A stretch of DNA of 64,000 nt from Pseudomonadota bacterium (GCA_027623555.1 JAQBSZ010000016.1:1-64000); one strand, 5' to 3'. Shown: positions 8,967 through 18,485, counted from the stretch's first letter. Numbers and translations are program-made. Notes: a model not told the origin generated them from the sequence alone.

Positions 8967-10763
8967 CGTGGCGTACTGGCCATCGGCCTGCAGGAGTTCC
9001 TGGTGACTCCCTTCCTCGAGAATCTCGGCCTTTTCCAACACGATGATGTGGTCGGCCATTCTCACCGTAGAGAAGCGGTGAGAGATAATGATGGAGATCT
9101 TGTTCGCCGTAAGGTCTCGGAAATGCGCAAATATTTCTGCCTCGGCCCGGGCATCGATAGAGGCGGTCGGTTCATCGAGAATCAGTACATCGGCCTTGCT
9201 GCGCATGAATGCCCGCGAGAGTGCAATTTTTTGCCACTGACCCCCGGACAATTCCTTGCCATCTTTAAACCAGGTTCCCAACTGGGTGTTGTAGGCCTTC
9301 GGCAGATCTTTCACGAACGTATCGGCCATGCCCTTCTTCGCGGCCTCTTCTATCAGGGTATCTTCTTGAATGTCCTCGACATCACCAATGCCGATATTCT
9401 CCCCGACAATTAACTGGTAGCGGGCAAAGTCCTGAAAGATGACGCCGATCTTCTGACGTAGAGTTTCGATATCCCACTCTTTAAGATCCATTCCTTCCAG
9501 CAAAATCCGCCCTTCGGTGGGTGTATATAATCGAGTCAGCAATTTAATCAGGGTAGTCTTTCCGCTGCCGTTCTCACCGACAATCGCCATGCTCTCGCCA
9601 GGTGAGATGTGCAAACAGACATTGTGAAGCGCAGGGGATTGGCTGCCCGGGTAGTAAAAACTGACATTCTCGAAGCGAATACCGTCGGCAGGATCAGGCC
9701 CGACTCGCTCTACACCGGTCTGCTCTGGAATCTTGTGCTCCAGGTATTCGGTGAGGTTGGACAGATATAGATTGTCCTCATACATGCCATTCACGGATGT
9801 GAGACTACTGGTCACGGCATTCTGACCCAGGCGGAACTGGGCGATATACATGGTCATTTGCCCAATCGTGATGCCGCCAGCGATGGCGGCAAAGCCTACC
9901 CAGCCATAGGCGAAGTAGAATGCCGCACTGGCGAGCAAACCCAGTATGTAGCCCCAGAATCCCCGCCGAATAACCAGGCTTCTGTCTTCTTTATAGATGT
10001 TCTTGAAGATATCGACATAACGCTGCAGGAACAGCTTGCCGAGTTGCAGCAGTTTCACCTCTTTCACACCATCTTCGCGAGTAAGCACCATCTCCAGGTA
10101 GATCTGCATCCGTCGCTCAGCCGAACGCCGCCGATGAATGCGAAAAGCTTCGCCTGAAAACTTGGCCTCGGCGACAAAAGCAGGAATACCAGCGAGCCCC
10201 AGTAGCAGGACAGCATAGGGTGAAAATTGAAAAAGCCATATACCGATAGTTAGTAGAGCAATTATGTCGCGAAACAGATCAAATGTTTTTATAACAAGAC
10301 TCAGAGGCCTGCTCGACGCCTCGCGTCGTGCGCGCACCAATTTATCGTAGTATTCGCTGTCTTCGAAATGAGCCAGCTCCAGAGTCAGGGCTTTTTCCAG
10401 GATCATGACATTGATCTTGTTACCAAGCAGCACGCGTAGTATTGACTGGCACACCGCATTAATTCGCTGTGCGCCCGTCATCAACACCACCAGGCCAGCT
10501 TCAACCAGCACATAGAACAACACATCCGCGCGAGCCTGCTCGGCCACCGCGCCGGTCTGTTGAAGAGCCGTGGAAACGGCATCGACAAACAAGCCGCCGA
10601 TCGAGGCAATCGCCGCCGGCAACACACCCGCTACCAGGGTAGTCAGCGCCATCGTTACGGTAAGAGCAGCACTGGTGCTCCAGACAATCTCGAGTGCGAC
10701 GCGGCTGTATTGAAATACCGAGACGAACTTGCGGATCGAAGTTGGGGTATCGTTATCGTCCAA
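8934..10763 (-). CDS. ABC transporter, fused permease and ATPase
   Basis: A 609-residue half-transporter of the exporter (type IV, MsbA/HlyB-like) class acting in the inner membrane as a homodimer. Residues about 25-330 hold the transmembrane domain with hydrophobic spans (VTMALTTLVAGVLPAAIASI and later ones). The nucleotide-binding domain has Walker A GENGSGKTT (396-404), Q-loop VIFQDF, signature LSGGQ (505-509), Walker B VLILDEP (526-532) and the H-loop His562. There is no peptidase domain. No accessory protein or obvious cargo gene adjoins it, so the substrate cannot be named. A terminator lies upstream between it and the methyltransferase-like gene, implying its own promoter. Confidence 0.9.
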   Translation of the reverse strand: MDDNDTPTSIRKFVSVFQYSRVALEIVWSTSAALTVTMALTTLVAGVLPAAIASIGGLFVDAVSTALQQTGAVAEQARADVLFYVLVEAGLVVLMTGAQRINAVCQSILRVLLGNKINVMILEKALTLELAHFEDSEYYDKLVRARREASSRPLSLVIKTFDLFRDIIALLTIGIWLFQFSPYAVLLLGLAGIPAFVAEAKFSGEAFRIHRRRSAERRMQIYLEMVLTREDGVKEVKLLQLGKLFLQRYVDIFKNIYKEDRSLVIRRGFWGYILGLLASAAFYFAYGWVGFAAIAGGITIGQMTMYIAQFRLGQNAVTSSLTSVNGMYEDNLYLSNLTEYLEHKIPEQTGVERVGPDPADGIRFENVSFYYPGSQSPALHNVCLHISPGESMAIVGENGSGKTTLIKLLTRLYTPTEGRILLEGMDLKEWDIETLRQKIGVIFQDFARYQLIVGENIGIGDVEDIQEDTLIEEAAKKGMADTFVKDLPKAYNTQLGTWFKDGKELSGGQWQKIALSRAFMRSKADVLILDEPTASIDARAEAEIFAHFRDLTANKISIIISHRFSTVRMADHIIVLEKAEILEEGSHQELLQADGQYATLFNLQAQGYQ

Positions 10764-10822
10764 TCTATTCTCGATACGGTGTTAGAAAATTAACAGGGTT
10801 AGAGTTATTCGATTTCAATCGT

Positions 10823-10856
10823 AAAAAATGGGGGCCTGTTAAACAGCGCCCCCATT
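10823..10856 (-). terminator. Rho-independent terminator, minus strand
   Basis: AATGGGGGC pairs with GCCCCCATT; inside it CTG/CAG adds to the stem. On the minus strand the stem is followed by TTTTTT (plus-strand AAAAAA at 10823-10828). It lies 140 bases after the stop of the methyltransferase-like gene and before the ABC transporter, so it should end the former transcript. Confidence 0.85.
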
Positions 10857-10995
10857 GATGTTATTTAGAACTCAAAGCAGTCAGAGTAATGTAATTTATG
10901 CGAGTGACGATGATTTCAGCTCATCGAAAATCAATTTATTCTGATCCCTTTGATTTCTGATTCTTTGATTTCCGCGTGTTAATGAAAATTCATTT

Positions 10996-11718
10996 CTACA
11001 TCTTGACGAATTTCAATACAAACCGGTCAGTACTACGCCCCAGGCTGGGGTCGAATGGGCCCAGTGTGTGATCGTCGGCGGGATTGTCCAGAAGATCGCT
11101 GGTTCCCACCAGGGCGAAACCGGCGTCTACAATTGCTTTGACCGTGTCATCAAACGCAGCGCGATGCAGTGTCGCATTATCGGCACCGGGTGTCCCCTCA
11201 TGGTCAATAACAGCAAGAATACCACCTGACTTCAGCGCCGTTCTAACCTGTCCGAGTAAGCCCTGGGCTGTCGCTGGATTTGCGTTATAGACATCATGGA
11301 AATTCAGCGCCGTCATGACGAAGTCAACCGACCCTGCCGGCACATCAGAAACAGGTCCGAGCAGGTGTTCAACATTCGAAAGGCGGCCTAACTTGTCATT
11401 GATAACATCCATGCTGCGATCTACAAATGGTCCGGGGTTGTTCTGCATGTACACCTTGCCACTATCCCCCACTGCGTAGGAGAGTACTTCTGTATACCAG
11501 CCACCGATTGCGATTAGATCGATTGCAGTCATACCTTCTTCCAGACCCATGAAGGCGAGCACTTCCGGGGCTCGTCGGGAGGCATCTCGCTCTTTGTCGG
11601 CTGCCGGTCGGGCCGGATTCGCCATCGCACGCTCCAGCGCGGCCGTATTCAGCTGAGCTGTGGCGGTATTGCAGAGGAAAAAAACTGCGAGTAAAGATAG
11701 CACTGATTTCATAGTCAT
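10996..11718 (-). CDS. Exported methyltransferase-like protein (COG4798 type)
   Basis: A 240-residue protein with a signal peptide (MKSVLSLLAVFFLCNTATAQ) predicting periplasmic location. The body resembles the predicted methyltransferases of COG4798: conserved opener MANPARPAADKERDASR, motif I as TAIDLIAIGGWYTEVL, then VYMQN and the FVMTALNFHDVYN block. The glycine-rich SAM loop is degenerate (AIGGW rather than GxGxG), which is usual for this group and leaves enzymatic activity unproven. The start chosen is ATG 11718 with AAAGG four bases upstream; ATG 11712 is equally placed. The open frame continues to 11859 but that part is basic, Cys-rich and not signal-like. Confidence 0.8.
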   Translation of the reverse strand: MTMKSVLSLLAVFFLCNTATAQLNTAALERAMANPARPAADKERDASRRAPEVLAFMGLEEGMTAIDLIAIGGWYTEVLSYAVGDSGKVYMQNNPGPFVDRSMDVINDKLGRLSNVEHLLGPVSDVPAGSVDFVMTALNFHDVYNANPATAQGLLGQVRTALKSGGILAVIDHEGTPGADNATLHRAAFDDTVKAIVDAGFALVGTSDLLDNPADDHTLGPFDPSLGRSTDRFVLKFVKM

Positions 11719-11929
11719 AAGCCTTTTTGCTTTATCTGAATATTCTGTTGATACTTCTTCGTGGTGCCTGAAAGTAAATAAGTGATTAGCTATTTTGAAT
11801 TTAGAGACACAACTGCACCTTGCCTGGATCGACAGGGCCCTGCAGAATAAACCAAGCATGGCATTGAGTATAGAGAAATTGGAACCGTGCGGTATAGCGC
11901 AGGGGTAAAGGAAGGAAACGCGTACGAAA

Positions 11930-12124
11930 CTAATGCAAGCGACTGGCTGCTTTCAGTTCTTTTTCGAAGAAGGCTTTCACCTGGAGTAATTGGCTGAGGT
12001 CCCCTTGGCTCTCCATCAGGGGTAGATGCTGCTCAATATCATTAAGGATGTTGGTAATGCTTCCAGTATCCAGAGAACTGAGATCCAGATCGAAGGGGAA
12101 TTTCGATTCCTTTGCCATGGTCAA
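11930..12124 (-). CDS. Small hypothetical protein (about 62-64 residues)
   Basis: A short acidic, helical protein (MAKESKFPFDLDLSSLDTGS, then an amphipathic helix ending in FFEKELKAASRLH). Two starts are possible: TTG 12124, six bases after a good AAGGAG, or ATG 12118 with twelve-base spacing. No family is recognised. The codon use is like the neighbours and the Shine-Dalgarno sequence is convincing, so the gene is probably real. It is divergent from the RND exporter gene. Confidence 0.6.
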   Translation of the reverse strand: MTMAKESKFPFDLDLSSLDTGSITNILNDIEQHLPLMESQGDLSQLLQVKAFFEKELKAASRLH

Positions 12125-12407
12125 ATACCGCTCCTTACTGCTCTGTAACCCCTGTTTCGGGGGGTCAAAGTTTGCACAAGCATAGTATCGACTGACATTA
12201 AGAAATCTTAATAAGCAATTCTAAAATAAGGAATTTTTTAATTTTTCCGTACTATAAAATGATATCAACAGCGTTAACTTTACGCGGTTAACATCGCGTA
12301 TTACACTTACCCCCGAAATCGGCGGATTTTGTCAGTGAACCAAGCAACGCAAAATTACGCTCTGCGAGCAGAACAGGCAGGTTCTGCTTCTATCCAGGAG
12401 TTTTAGG

Positions 12408-14753
12408 ATGAAGACTCTAGTTAATGCCTGGGCGAACTTTGTCATCGCCAGACGAGCCATTATTATCGGCATTGCTGTTCTGCTGCTCCCAGTCATCCTG
12501 TTAACAGGTGGCACAATACCTTTCGATAACAGCACCGAGCGCTATTTCATCGCCGGTGACCCTACCCTGCTGGAATATGATCGCCTGCTAGAGTTATTCG
12601 GCGACAACGAATATCTGATCGTAGGCATTGAAGCGTCCGCAGGCCAAGCGGATATCTTTAATGCGGAAGCGCTGGATGCACTGATCAGACTATCCAATTT
12701 TTTGGACTTCCACCCCAATGTTACCCAGCTGCGTTCTCTGGCGAACTACCAATACATTCATGCCGATGGCGACAATCTCAGCACCGATTATCTCATCGAC
12801 GATGTCAGCGAGATTGCCAATGACCCGATCGCTATTGAGCGGATCAAGACCACCCTGCTTGATGAAGAATTGGCAATGGACACCCTTGTTTCGCGCGATT
12901 TTCGACATACACGAATTGCTGCTCGCGTGGAGTACCGGGCCGAGACTTCCGAGCATAAGGTGGCCCTGACCCAGGACCTGTATCGCTTTGTGGAGGAGGA
13001 GAATCTGCAATCGGCTGCCTACACTCTCCACCTTTCCGGCTATCCGCTGGTCAACGAGCGCTTCGAGACCCTGTCTGCCGAAGATACCAGTTTCCTGGTT
13101 CCGATCATGAGCGTAATCATGCTGGTAATTTTGTTTCTGAGTTTCCGCTCCGTTGTTGCAACCCTTTTCCCCTGGTTAGTCATTGGTCCCAGCTTACTGC
13201 TGCTGCAGGAGATTCAATATTATGTCGGCATTCCCCACACGACGATCGATAACTCCGCATTGTTGTCGACCCTGATCATCATCGGCATAGGCATTACTGT
13301 GCATGTGCTGTTGGAATTTTTCCATTTTGCCAACTCGGAGAAAAACAGCGTCGAAGCAGCCAGACAAACCATCCTGCATATCTGGGAACCGGCATTCTTC
13401 ACAGCCATTACTACGTCTGCTGGATTTCTCGCGTTGTCGGTTATTCGAATCATGCCGATTCGTGAATTTGCCTTTCTCGGCGCCATGGGCTCTATTTTGC
13501 TGTTTCTGTTTTCACTAACAGTCTTGCCTGCCATGCTGAGCTATGTGACCAGAGTCCCGGCTAAAACCTTTACCGTTCTTAATTCAGGATTGGTTTCTCG
13601 GTTGACCCGAAGAGTTCCTGATTTCACATTAAAATTCAGAAATCATATTTTGTTAACAGGATTAGCATCAATTGCCTTTGTTGCCTGGTTTCTACCCAAT
13701 GCGCGTGTCGATAATAACTACGTGACGCTCTTTAAGGAAAACAGCGAGATCAGGCAGGACATCGTCTATTTCGACGAAGTTTTTAAGGGCATGATGACAC
13801 TGGACATTATTCTCGATGCTGGAGCATCTGATGGCATTAAAGAACCGATTTTTCTCGCCAAGCTGGAAGAGATTCAGTCCTGGCTTGCCAACCGAGAGAA
13901 ACTCGGCAAGATTAATTCCCTGGTTGATTATCTTAAGGAGATTAATCAGGCACTCAACTCAGACGACCCCGCGTACTATCGGTTACCTGACAGCAAGGAA
14001 ATGACCGCTCAGTTTCTTCTGTTATATGACAGCTCGGGTGCCAATGAAGACCTGTCAGATATCAAGGATTTCGATCAACGCTATGCTCGCCTGGTCGTTC
14101 CAGTGACCAATATGCCGGCCTCGGAGATGCAGCTGGAACTGAATGCGATTACCGCCTATTTACAGAGCGAGCATCAGGAGCTACAGCCACTGCTCACCGG
14201 CACGATGGTGCTTTACACAGTTCAGGATATCTACACCGCTGAAGGCATGGTGCAGTCTTTTCTGGTGGCCCTGGTGGTCATTACTCTGTTTTTCTGCATC
14301 CTGTTCAGATCAATTCGTTATGGTCTACTTTCAATAATTCCCAGCGTGATGCCAATTCTGCTGGCAGCGAGCATCGCCGGATTTCTGGGTATCTACCTGG
14401 ATCAGAGTGCGGTTATCGTATTCGCAATGACCATGGGAATCGCGGTCGATGATGCGATTCATGTAATGAGCCGATACTTGCTGGCGAAACAGCAGGGCTC
14501 TACTACCAAACACGCCATTCAGCGCGCCATGAATGAATCGGGTCGTGCTGTTGTATTCAGTTCCATGGTATTAGTGTTCGGATTCAGTGTACTAACCTTT
14601 GCATCGTTCACTGCCGTAATTTATGTCGGTCTGTTTGGCTCTATAATCATGAGCTTGGCATTATTGGGAGACCTGATCTTCCTGCCAGCGATTCTGTATC
14701 TGGTGGACAAATCTGCAATGCCTGAGGATTCTTCCGCGGCGATTGAGGCCTGA
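12408..14753 (+). CDS. RND superfamily (MMPL-type) exporter
   Basis: A 781-residue inner-membrane transporter of the RND/MMPL type. It has the expected two-fold architecture: TM1 at about 17-35, a periplasmic loop (40-220), TM2-6 (about 222-385), TM7 near 415, a second periplasmic loop (435-610) and TM8-12 (about 615-765). The duplicated motif is visible as GIGITVHVLLEFFHF and GIAVDDAIHVMSRYLLA, the latter with the charged residues of the proton relay. The ATG at 12408 follows CAGGAG. It is directly followed (3-base gap) by the LolA-like gene and then a DUF1302 barrel gene. Family members move lipids, hopanoids or other hydrophobic compounds; the substrate here is inference only. Confidence 0.88.
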   Translation: MKTLVNAWANFVIARRAIIIGIAVLLLPVILLTGGTIPFDNSTERYFIAGDPTLLEYDRLLELFGDNEYLIVGIEASAGQADIFNAEALDALIRLSNFLDFHPNVTQLRSLANYQYIHADGDNLSTDYLIDDVSEIANDPIAIERIKTTLLDEELAMDTLVSRDFRHTRIAARVEYRAETSEHKVALTQDLYRFVEEENLQSAAYTLHLSGYPLVNERFETLSAEDTSFLVPIMSVIMLVILFLSFRSVVATLFPWLVIGPSLLLLQEIQYYVGIPHTTIDNSALLSTLIIIGIGITVHVLLEFFHFANSEKNSVEAARQTILHIWEPAFFTAITTSAGFLALSVIRIMPIREFAFLGAMGSILLFLFSLTVLPAMLSYVTRVPAKTFTVLNSGLVSRLTRRVPDFTLKFRNHILLTGLASIAFVAWFLPNARVDNNYVTLFKENSEIRQDIVYFDEVFKGMMTLDIILDAGASDGIKEPIFLAKLEEIQSWLANREKLGKINSLVDYLKEINQALNSDDPAYYRLPDSKEMTAQFLLLYDSSGANEDLSDIKDFDQRYARLVVPVTNMPASEMQLELNAITAYLQSEHQELQPLLTGTMVLYTVQDIYTAEGMVQSFLVALVVITLFFCILFRSIRYGLLSIIPSVMPILLAASIAGFLGIYLDQSAVIVFAMTMGIAVDDAIHVMSRYLLAKQQGSTTKHAIQRAMNESGRAVVFSSMVLVFGFSVLTFASFTAVIYVGLFGSIIMSLALLGDLIFLPAILYLVDKSAMPEDSSAAIEA

Positions 14754-14756
14754 ATA

Positions 14757-15581
14757 ATGATAACAGCCAGACCAACGCTTCAATTGTTACTACTTTGCGC
14801 CTTGTTGTTATTTGGCTCTCGTGGAGTTGCCGCTGAAATGACAGCCCGAGAAGTGATGGAGCGAGTAGACGCTCGCCACGATGGGGACTCGAGCATTTCC
14901 AGTTGGACCATGATTCTGATTGATCGCCGCGAGCGACAACGAACCCGAGATATGCGCTTCTATCAGAAGGACTTCAGTGAGGACACCAAGCGACTGTACC
15001 TGTTCGAATCTCCCGCTGATATACGCGGAACTGCGTTCCTCAACTTCGATTGGAATGACCTGGATCGGGACGACGATTCCTGGCTCTATCTACCGTCGTT
15101 GCAACGCGTAAAACGACTGTCCACCAGTGATACCTCCGATTCCTTTCTTGGCAGCGACTTCACTTATGCCGACGTCAATGGATTGCTGATTGAATGGTAT
15201 GACTACAGTTTCGTTAACGATTCAGAAGTAGTCGACGGACAGGACTGCTGGGTCATAGAGGCCACAGCGAAACCCGAATTCAGGGAAGAAGCAGAGGACG
15301 CCACGGGCTATTCGCGCATACAGTTTTGGGTACGAAAAGATATTTTTATCTCAGTTCAAGCCCAGGCATGGGAGCTTCGAGGCAACCGAATCAAGTATTT
15401 TTCATCCTCTGAGATTGAGTTGATTGATGATATCTGGACGGTTCAACGCATGCAGGCCATTACTACGCGCAATGGGCGACAGGAACATGCCAGCGTGATG
15501 CAACTTAATAATGTCGAATACAATGTTGATGTGGATGATGATTTGTTCACCACGGATAATATGCAGCGAGGCCTGGACTAG
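14757..15581 (+). CDS. LolA-like outer-membrane lipoprotein-sorting family protein
   Basis: A 274-residue periplasmic protein with a cleavable signal peptide (LLLLCALLLFGSRGVAAE). The mature part matches the LolA-like family (PF17131): VMERVDARHDGDSS start, the RTRDMRFYQKDFSEDTKRL strand region, GTAFLNFDW, and the DDDSWLYLPSLQRVKRLS motif near 95-115, followed by GSDFTYADV. LolA folds bind a lipid or acyl chain in an open barrel. The start is three bases after the exporter stop, implying translational coupling. With the RND pump and the barrel downstream it looks like the periplasmic shuttle of a trans-envelope lipid path. Confidence 0.88.
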   Translation: MITARPTLQLLLLCALLLFGSRGVAAEMTAREVMERVDARHDGDSSISSWTMILIDRRERQRTRDMRFYQKDFSEDTKRLYLFESPADIRGTAFLNFDWNDLDRDDDSWLYLPSLQRVKRLSTSDTSDSFLGSDFTYADVNGLLIEWYDYSFVNDSEVVDGQDCWVIEATAKPEFREEAEDATGYSRIQFWVRKDIFISVQAQAWELRGNRIKYFSSSEIELIDDIWTVQRMQAITTRNGRQEHASVMQLNNVEYNVDVDDDLFTTDNMQRGLD

Positions 15582-15595
15582 GGTATTGACAAGCC

Positions 15596-16984
15596 ATGAG
15601 CGAAACTCACGGGTCAAGTAGTAGCACCTCCCTGATCAAATTTCTGGGTCTGATTATTATCGGCCATCTGCCCCAGATGTCCCTGGCGCAGGATGATTTT
15701 TTTAACACCCTTAATGTGAATGTAGACAATCGTACTGACAGTCCCTACTCACTGATTGGTTGGGTTACAGAAAAGGTATCTCTTGGGTTAGATGATCCTG
15801 GCCCGCTGTTCAGCAGGCGGACGAGTGAGCTGAACAAGATTGAAACCAGTTTCTTCGCACAGTTTGATGCCAGGTTGAATGACAACACGGCGTTTCGTTT
15901 CAGCGGCAAGGCCTATCACGATGCGATCTATTCCGTCCAGGATGACACTGTTTTCGCCCGCGATGAGCTCAACGAATTTCGTAGCCGTTTTGAGGTAAAG
16001 GATTTTTACCTCGAGTACAAGGCGAACAACTCTACTTACTTCAAAGTCGGCAACCAAATCCTGGCCTGGGGGCTTGCTGAATATTTGCGAGTAACCGACC
16101 TGATCAATACCGAAGACCAGTACACATTTGGGCAGCAAGACCTCGAAGACCTACGCCTGCAGGTGCCTGCCGTGCTGGTCAATTTCACAATCGCCGACTG
16201 GTCTTTCGACAGCGTGGTCACGTTTAATGCCGGTCGAGACGATATGGCGCCTGCCGGTGATGAATTTGATCAGCTCATCGTTCTTCGCAACAGCGGCATG
16301 ACCCTGCTGCGGGAGAGACCTGATAAACAGCAGGAAGTATTTTTGCGTGCCTCTACGCGACTGCCAAGCGGTGATTTTCAATTTGTCGCCGGTGAATTTA
16401 ACGATAACGAGCTCAGCGTCGATGGAATTAGCGCGCTCAGATCGATTAGCCCTCGTGTTGCGTATACACAGAATCGCATGCGAGCAGCCGGAATGGCGGC
16501 GAACTGGGTAGAAGGCTCATGGTTGTTCTTCGGTGAGCTGGGCTTGCATGCCGATAAGGCAGTCCGCCCGAATAAAGATTCTTTCCTGCGGCAGGTAAAT
16601 GGCTGGGACCAGAAGGATCAGCTACTCAGTGTACTCGGCCTCGAGTATAACGGTTTTCAAAACCTGTTATTGAGCTTCGAGTTGGACAACGCTTACACCA
16701 GCAAGCACGACGAATTCATGCTGGCTGATAGGAATCAGCTCGGCTATGGTGCTCGCCTGAACTGGACCGCATTGAATGAAAGACTACAGGTGCTTGGCGT
16801 CTGGAACGACCGGGGCGATAAACTCGGTCGTATCGCACGCCTTTCAGTCGACTACAGCTATTCGGATAACCTGGTGTTGGGCTTGTTGTGGGTAGACTAC
16901 AGCGTAAAAGAGGAATCTATCTTCTATGATTTTAGAAACAACGATGTGCTGCAGTTGCAGCTCAGATACAACTTTCAAATATAA
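15596..16984 (+). CDS. DUF1302 family outer-membrane beta-barrel protein
   Basis: A 462-residue protein with an export signal (about 14-32, ending MSLAQ) and a barrel-like remainder of alternating strands ending in the aromatic LQLQLRYNFQI. The internal landmarks KVGNQILAWGLAEYLRVTDLIN are characteristic of DUF1302/AlgE-like barrels ('GRQVVSWGES' equivalent). It ends the RND-LolA-DUF1302 operon. Its role in that set is presumably the outer-membrane end of a transport path, but no member close to it has a proven substrate as far as I can recall. A short repeat overlaps its stop codon. Confidence 0.85.
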   Translation: MSETHGSSSSTSLIKFLGLIIIGHLPQMSLAQDDFFNTLNVNVDNRTDSPYSLIGWVTEKVSLGLDDPGPLFSRRTSELNKIETSFFAQFDARLNDNTAFRFSGKAYHDAIYSVQDDTVFARDELNEFRSRFEVKDFYLEYKANNSTYFKVGNQILAWGLAEYLRVTDLINTEDQYTFGQQDLEDLRLQVPAVLVNFTIADWSFDSVVTFNAGRDDMAPAGDEFDQLIVLRNSGMTLLRERPDKQQEVFLRASTRLPSGDFQFVAGEFNDNELSVDGISALRSISPRVAYTQNRMRAAGMAANWVEGSWLFFGELGLHADKAVRPNKDSFLRQVNGWDQKDQLLSVLGLEYNGFQNLLLSFELDNAYTSKHDEFMLADRNQLGYGARLNWTALNERLQVLGVWNDRGDKLGRIARLSVDYSYSDNLVLGLLWVDYSVKEESIFYDFRNNDVLQLQLRYNFQI

Positions 16985-17024
16985 GGAGCCTCTGATCGCA
17001 TATGGTCACTGTGGCTCCCTGGGA
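16982..17024 (+). repeat. Short hairpin-forming repeat, copy 2 (TAAGGAGCCTCTGATC type)
   Basis: Begins at the stop codon of the DUF1302 gene. AAGGAGCC pairs with GGCTCCCT downstream with one mismatch, as in copy 1 at 4075. The first 16 bases of the two copies are identical; the loops differ in length and sequence. It sits between the DUF1302 gene and the TetR gene. Confidence 0.5.
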
Positions 17025-17051
17025 CTAATGACGAGAATCAGGTGAACGATT

Positions 17052-17738
17052 ATGTTAACTGAAGATCAGAAAGCCAATAACTCCTACCACCATGGCAACG
17101 TCAAGGAAGCACTCGTTGACGTCGCCATGCAATTGATAGAAGCAGACGAAGTGGAACTTATCTCTCTCAGGCGGCTATCGAAAGAAGTAGGAGTGACACC
17201 ATCGGCGGTCTACAACCACTTCTCTGACAAGAATGCATTGATGCTCGCGATAAAGCTGCGCCTTTACGAGGATTTCAATCGCTTCTTCGATGGGCGCTCA
17301 AGCCAGACTGACAATCCCGAACAGGCTCTGTTAGAAATGTGCCTGGCTTACTATCACTTCTCACAAGAGCAACCCTCACGCTTTCACTTTCTCTTCTCTT
17401 CAACACTCCCCCTGGAATGGTCGACTCCTGAGATGGTGGAAATTTCCTGCCGCAGTATCGTAAAGACGCGACGACTGGTGTTAAAGATTTACGAGAAGTA
17501 CCAGATTTCCTGCAATGAGGAAGCGATAGTAAATACGACCCTGTTAGTATGGTCCCAACTGCATGGCATCGTTACTCTGAAAAATTCCGGTTCAATCCAG
17601 GCAGCGGTCGCGTACCAGGACTGGCCCGAAAGCTGCGCGCTCGCCCATGATGAGGAAGTAGAACAGTTGATCCGCATCCATGTTGAAATGACAGTAAATG
17701 CCATTCTGAATTCACAGCGCAGCGGTAACCATCACTAA
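17052..17738 (+). CDS. TetR/AcrR family transcriptional regulator
   Basis: A 228-residue repressor. The N-terminal HTH is clear: YHHGNVKEALVDVAMQLIEA, then LRRLSKEVGVTPSAVYNHFSDKNALM (about 38-63). The C-terminal ligand domain is of the WHG type, with VWSQLHGIVTL near 165. It follows the RND/LolA-like/DUF1302 operon on the same strand after a 67-base gap, so it likely controls that export cassette in response to a hydrophobic ligand; this is contextual inference. Confidence 0.85.
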   Translation: MLTEDQKANNSYHHGNVKEALVDVAMQLIEADEVELISLRRLSKEVGVTPSAVYNHFSDKNALMLAIKLRLYEDFNRFFDGRSSQTDNPEQALLEMCLAYYHFSQEQPSRFHFLFSSTLPLEWSTPEMVEISCRSIVKTRRLVLKIYEKYQISCNEEAIVNTTLLVWSQLHGIVTLKNSGSIQAAVAYQDWPESCALAHDEEVEQLIRIHVEMTVNAILNSQRSGNHH

Positions 17739-17828
17739 AGAAATCCATGCCAAGTGCGCTCGCGCAGTACTCTGTCATGATAGTCATATTGCTGACTCGC
17801 CTGCCTGGTAACTAATGACGGAATTTAT

Positions 17829-18485
17829 GTGAAGGAATCAGACCTCTATCTTCCTTTGAAAGGCTTTCTGGAATCCCAGGGCTATGAGGTGAAGGGGGAA
17901 GTGCATGACTGCGACGTGGTTGCGATACGTAGTAATGAAGCACCCGTGGTAGTTGAGCTTAAACTCTCGCTCAACCTTGACCTGATCCTGCAAGCAGTGG
18001 AAAGGCAAGCACTGACACCGAACGTCTACATCGGTGTGCCAAGACAATGTCATTCACTGAAAAAACACAAGAAGCGCACTATCAAGTTACTCCGCATGCT
18101 GGGCCTGGGACTCGTGGTGATTCGCACCGGCCACCATTCGGTAAACGTAGAAGTGCTGCTCGACCCTGCCGAATACAGGCCTCGAAAATCCAGGCACCGA
18201 ATGGAACGCCTGCTCGGCGAATTCAGGAAACGTGTCGGCGATCCAAATCTTGGCGGAGTTGCCAAGAGAATGGGCATCATGACGGCGTATCGTCAGCGTG
18301 CGCTGGCAATCGCGGATTTTCTTTATCAGCAGGGACCGACCAAGGCTTCCCAGATTGCCCTTGCTCTTGAGGAGCCGAAGGCCAGGAGCATCCTCTACAG
18401 AGATGTGTACGGCTGGTTTGAAAGAGAGTCACGGGGAATCTACAGGCTCTCACCCAGGGGCAAGGCGGAGATTCAGCGACGTTGA
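17829..18485 (+). CDS. DUF2161 protein, predicted PD-(D/E)XK nuclease-fold phosphodiesterase
   Basis: A 218-residue protein starting at GTG 17829. It belongs to DUF2161 (PF09929). Residues about 1-100 fit a PD-(D/E)XK core: helix LPLKGFLESQGYEV, then Asp in DCDVVAI and the ExK motif VVVELKLSLNLDLILQAVERQ. The rest is basic, with a winged-helix-like C-terminus (GPTKASQIALALEEPKARSI). The predicted nuclease has no proven substrate. It is monocistronic here. Confidence 0.8.
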   Translation: MKESDLYLPLKGFLESQGYEVKGEVHDCDVVAIRSNEAPVVVELKLSLNLDLILQAVERQALTPNVYIGVPRQCHSLKKHKKRTIKLLRMLGLGLVVIRTGHHSVNVEVLLDPAEYRPRKSRHRMERLLGEFRKRVGDPNLGGVAKRMGIMTAYRQRALAIADFLYQQGPTKASQIALALEEPKARSILYRDVYGWFERESRGIYRLSPRGKAEIQRR

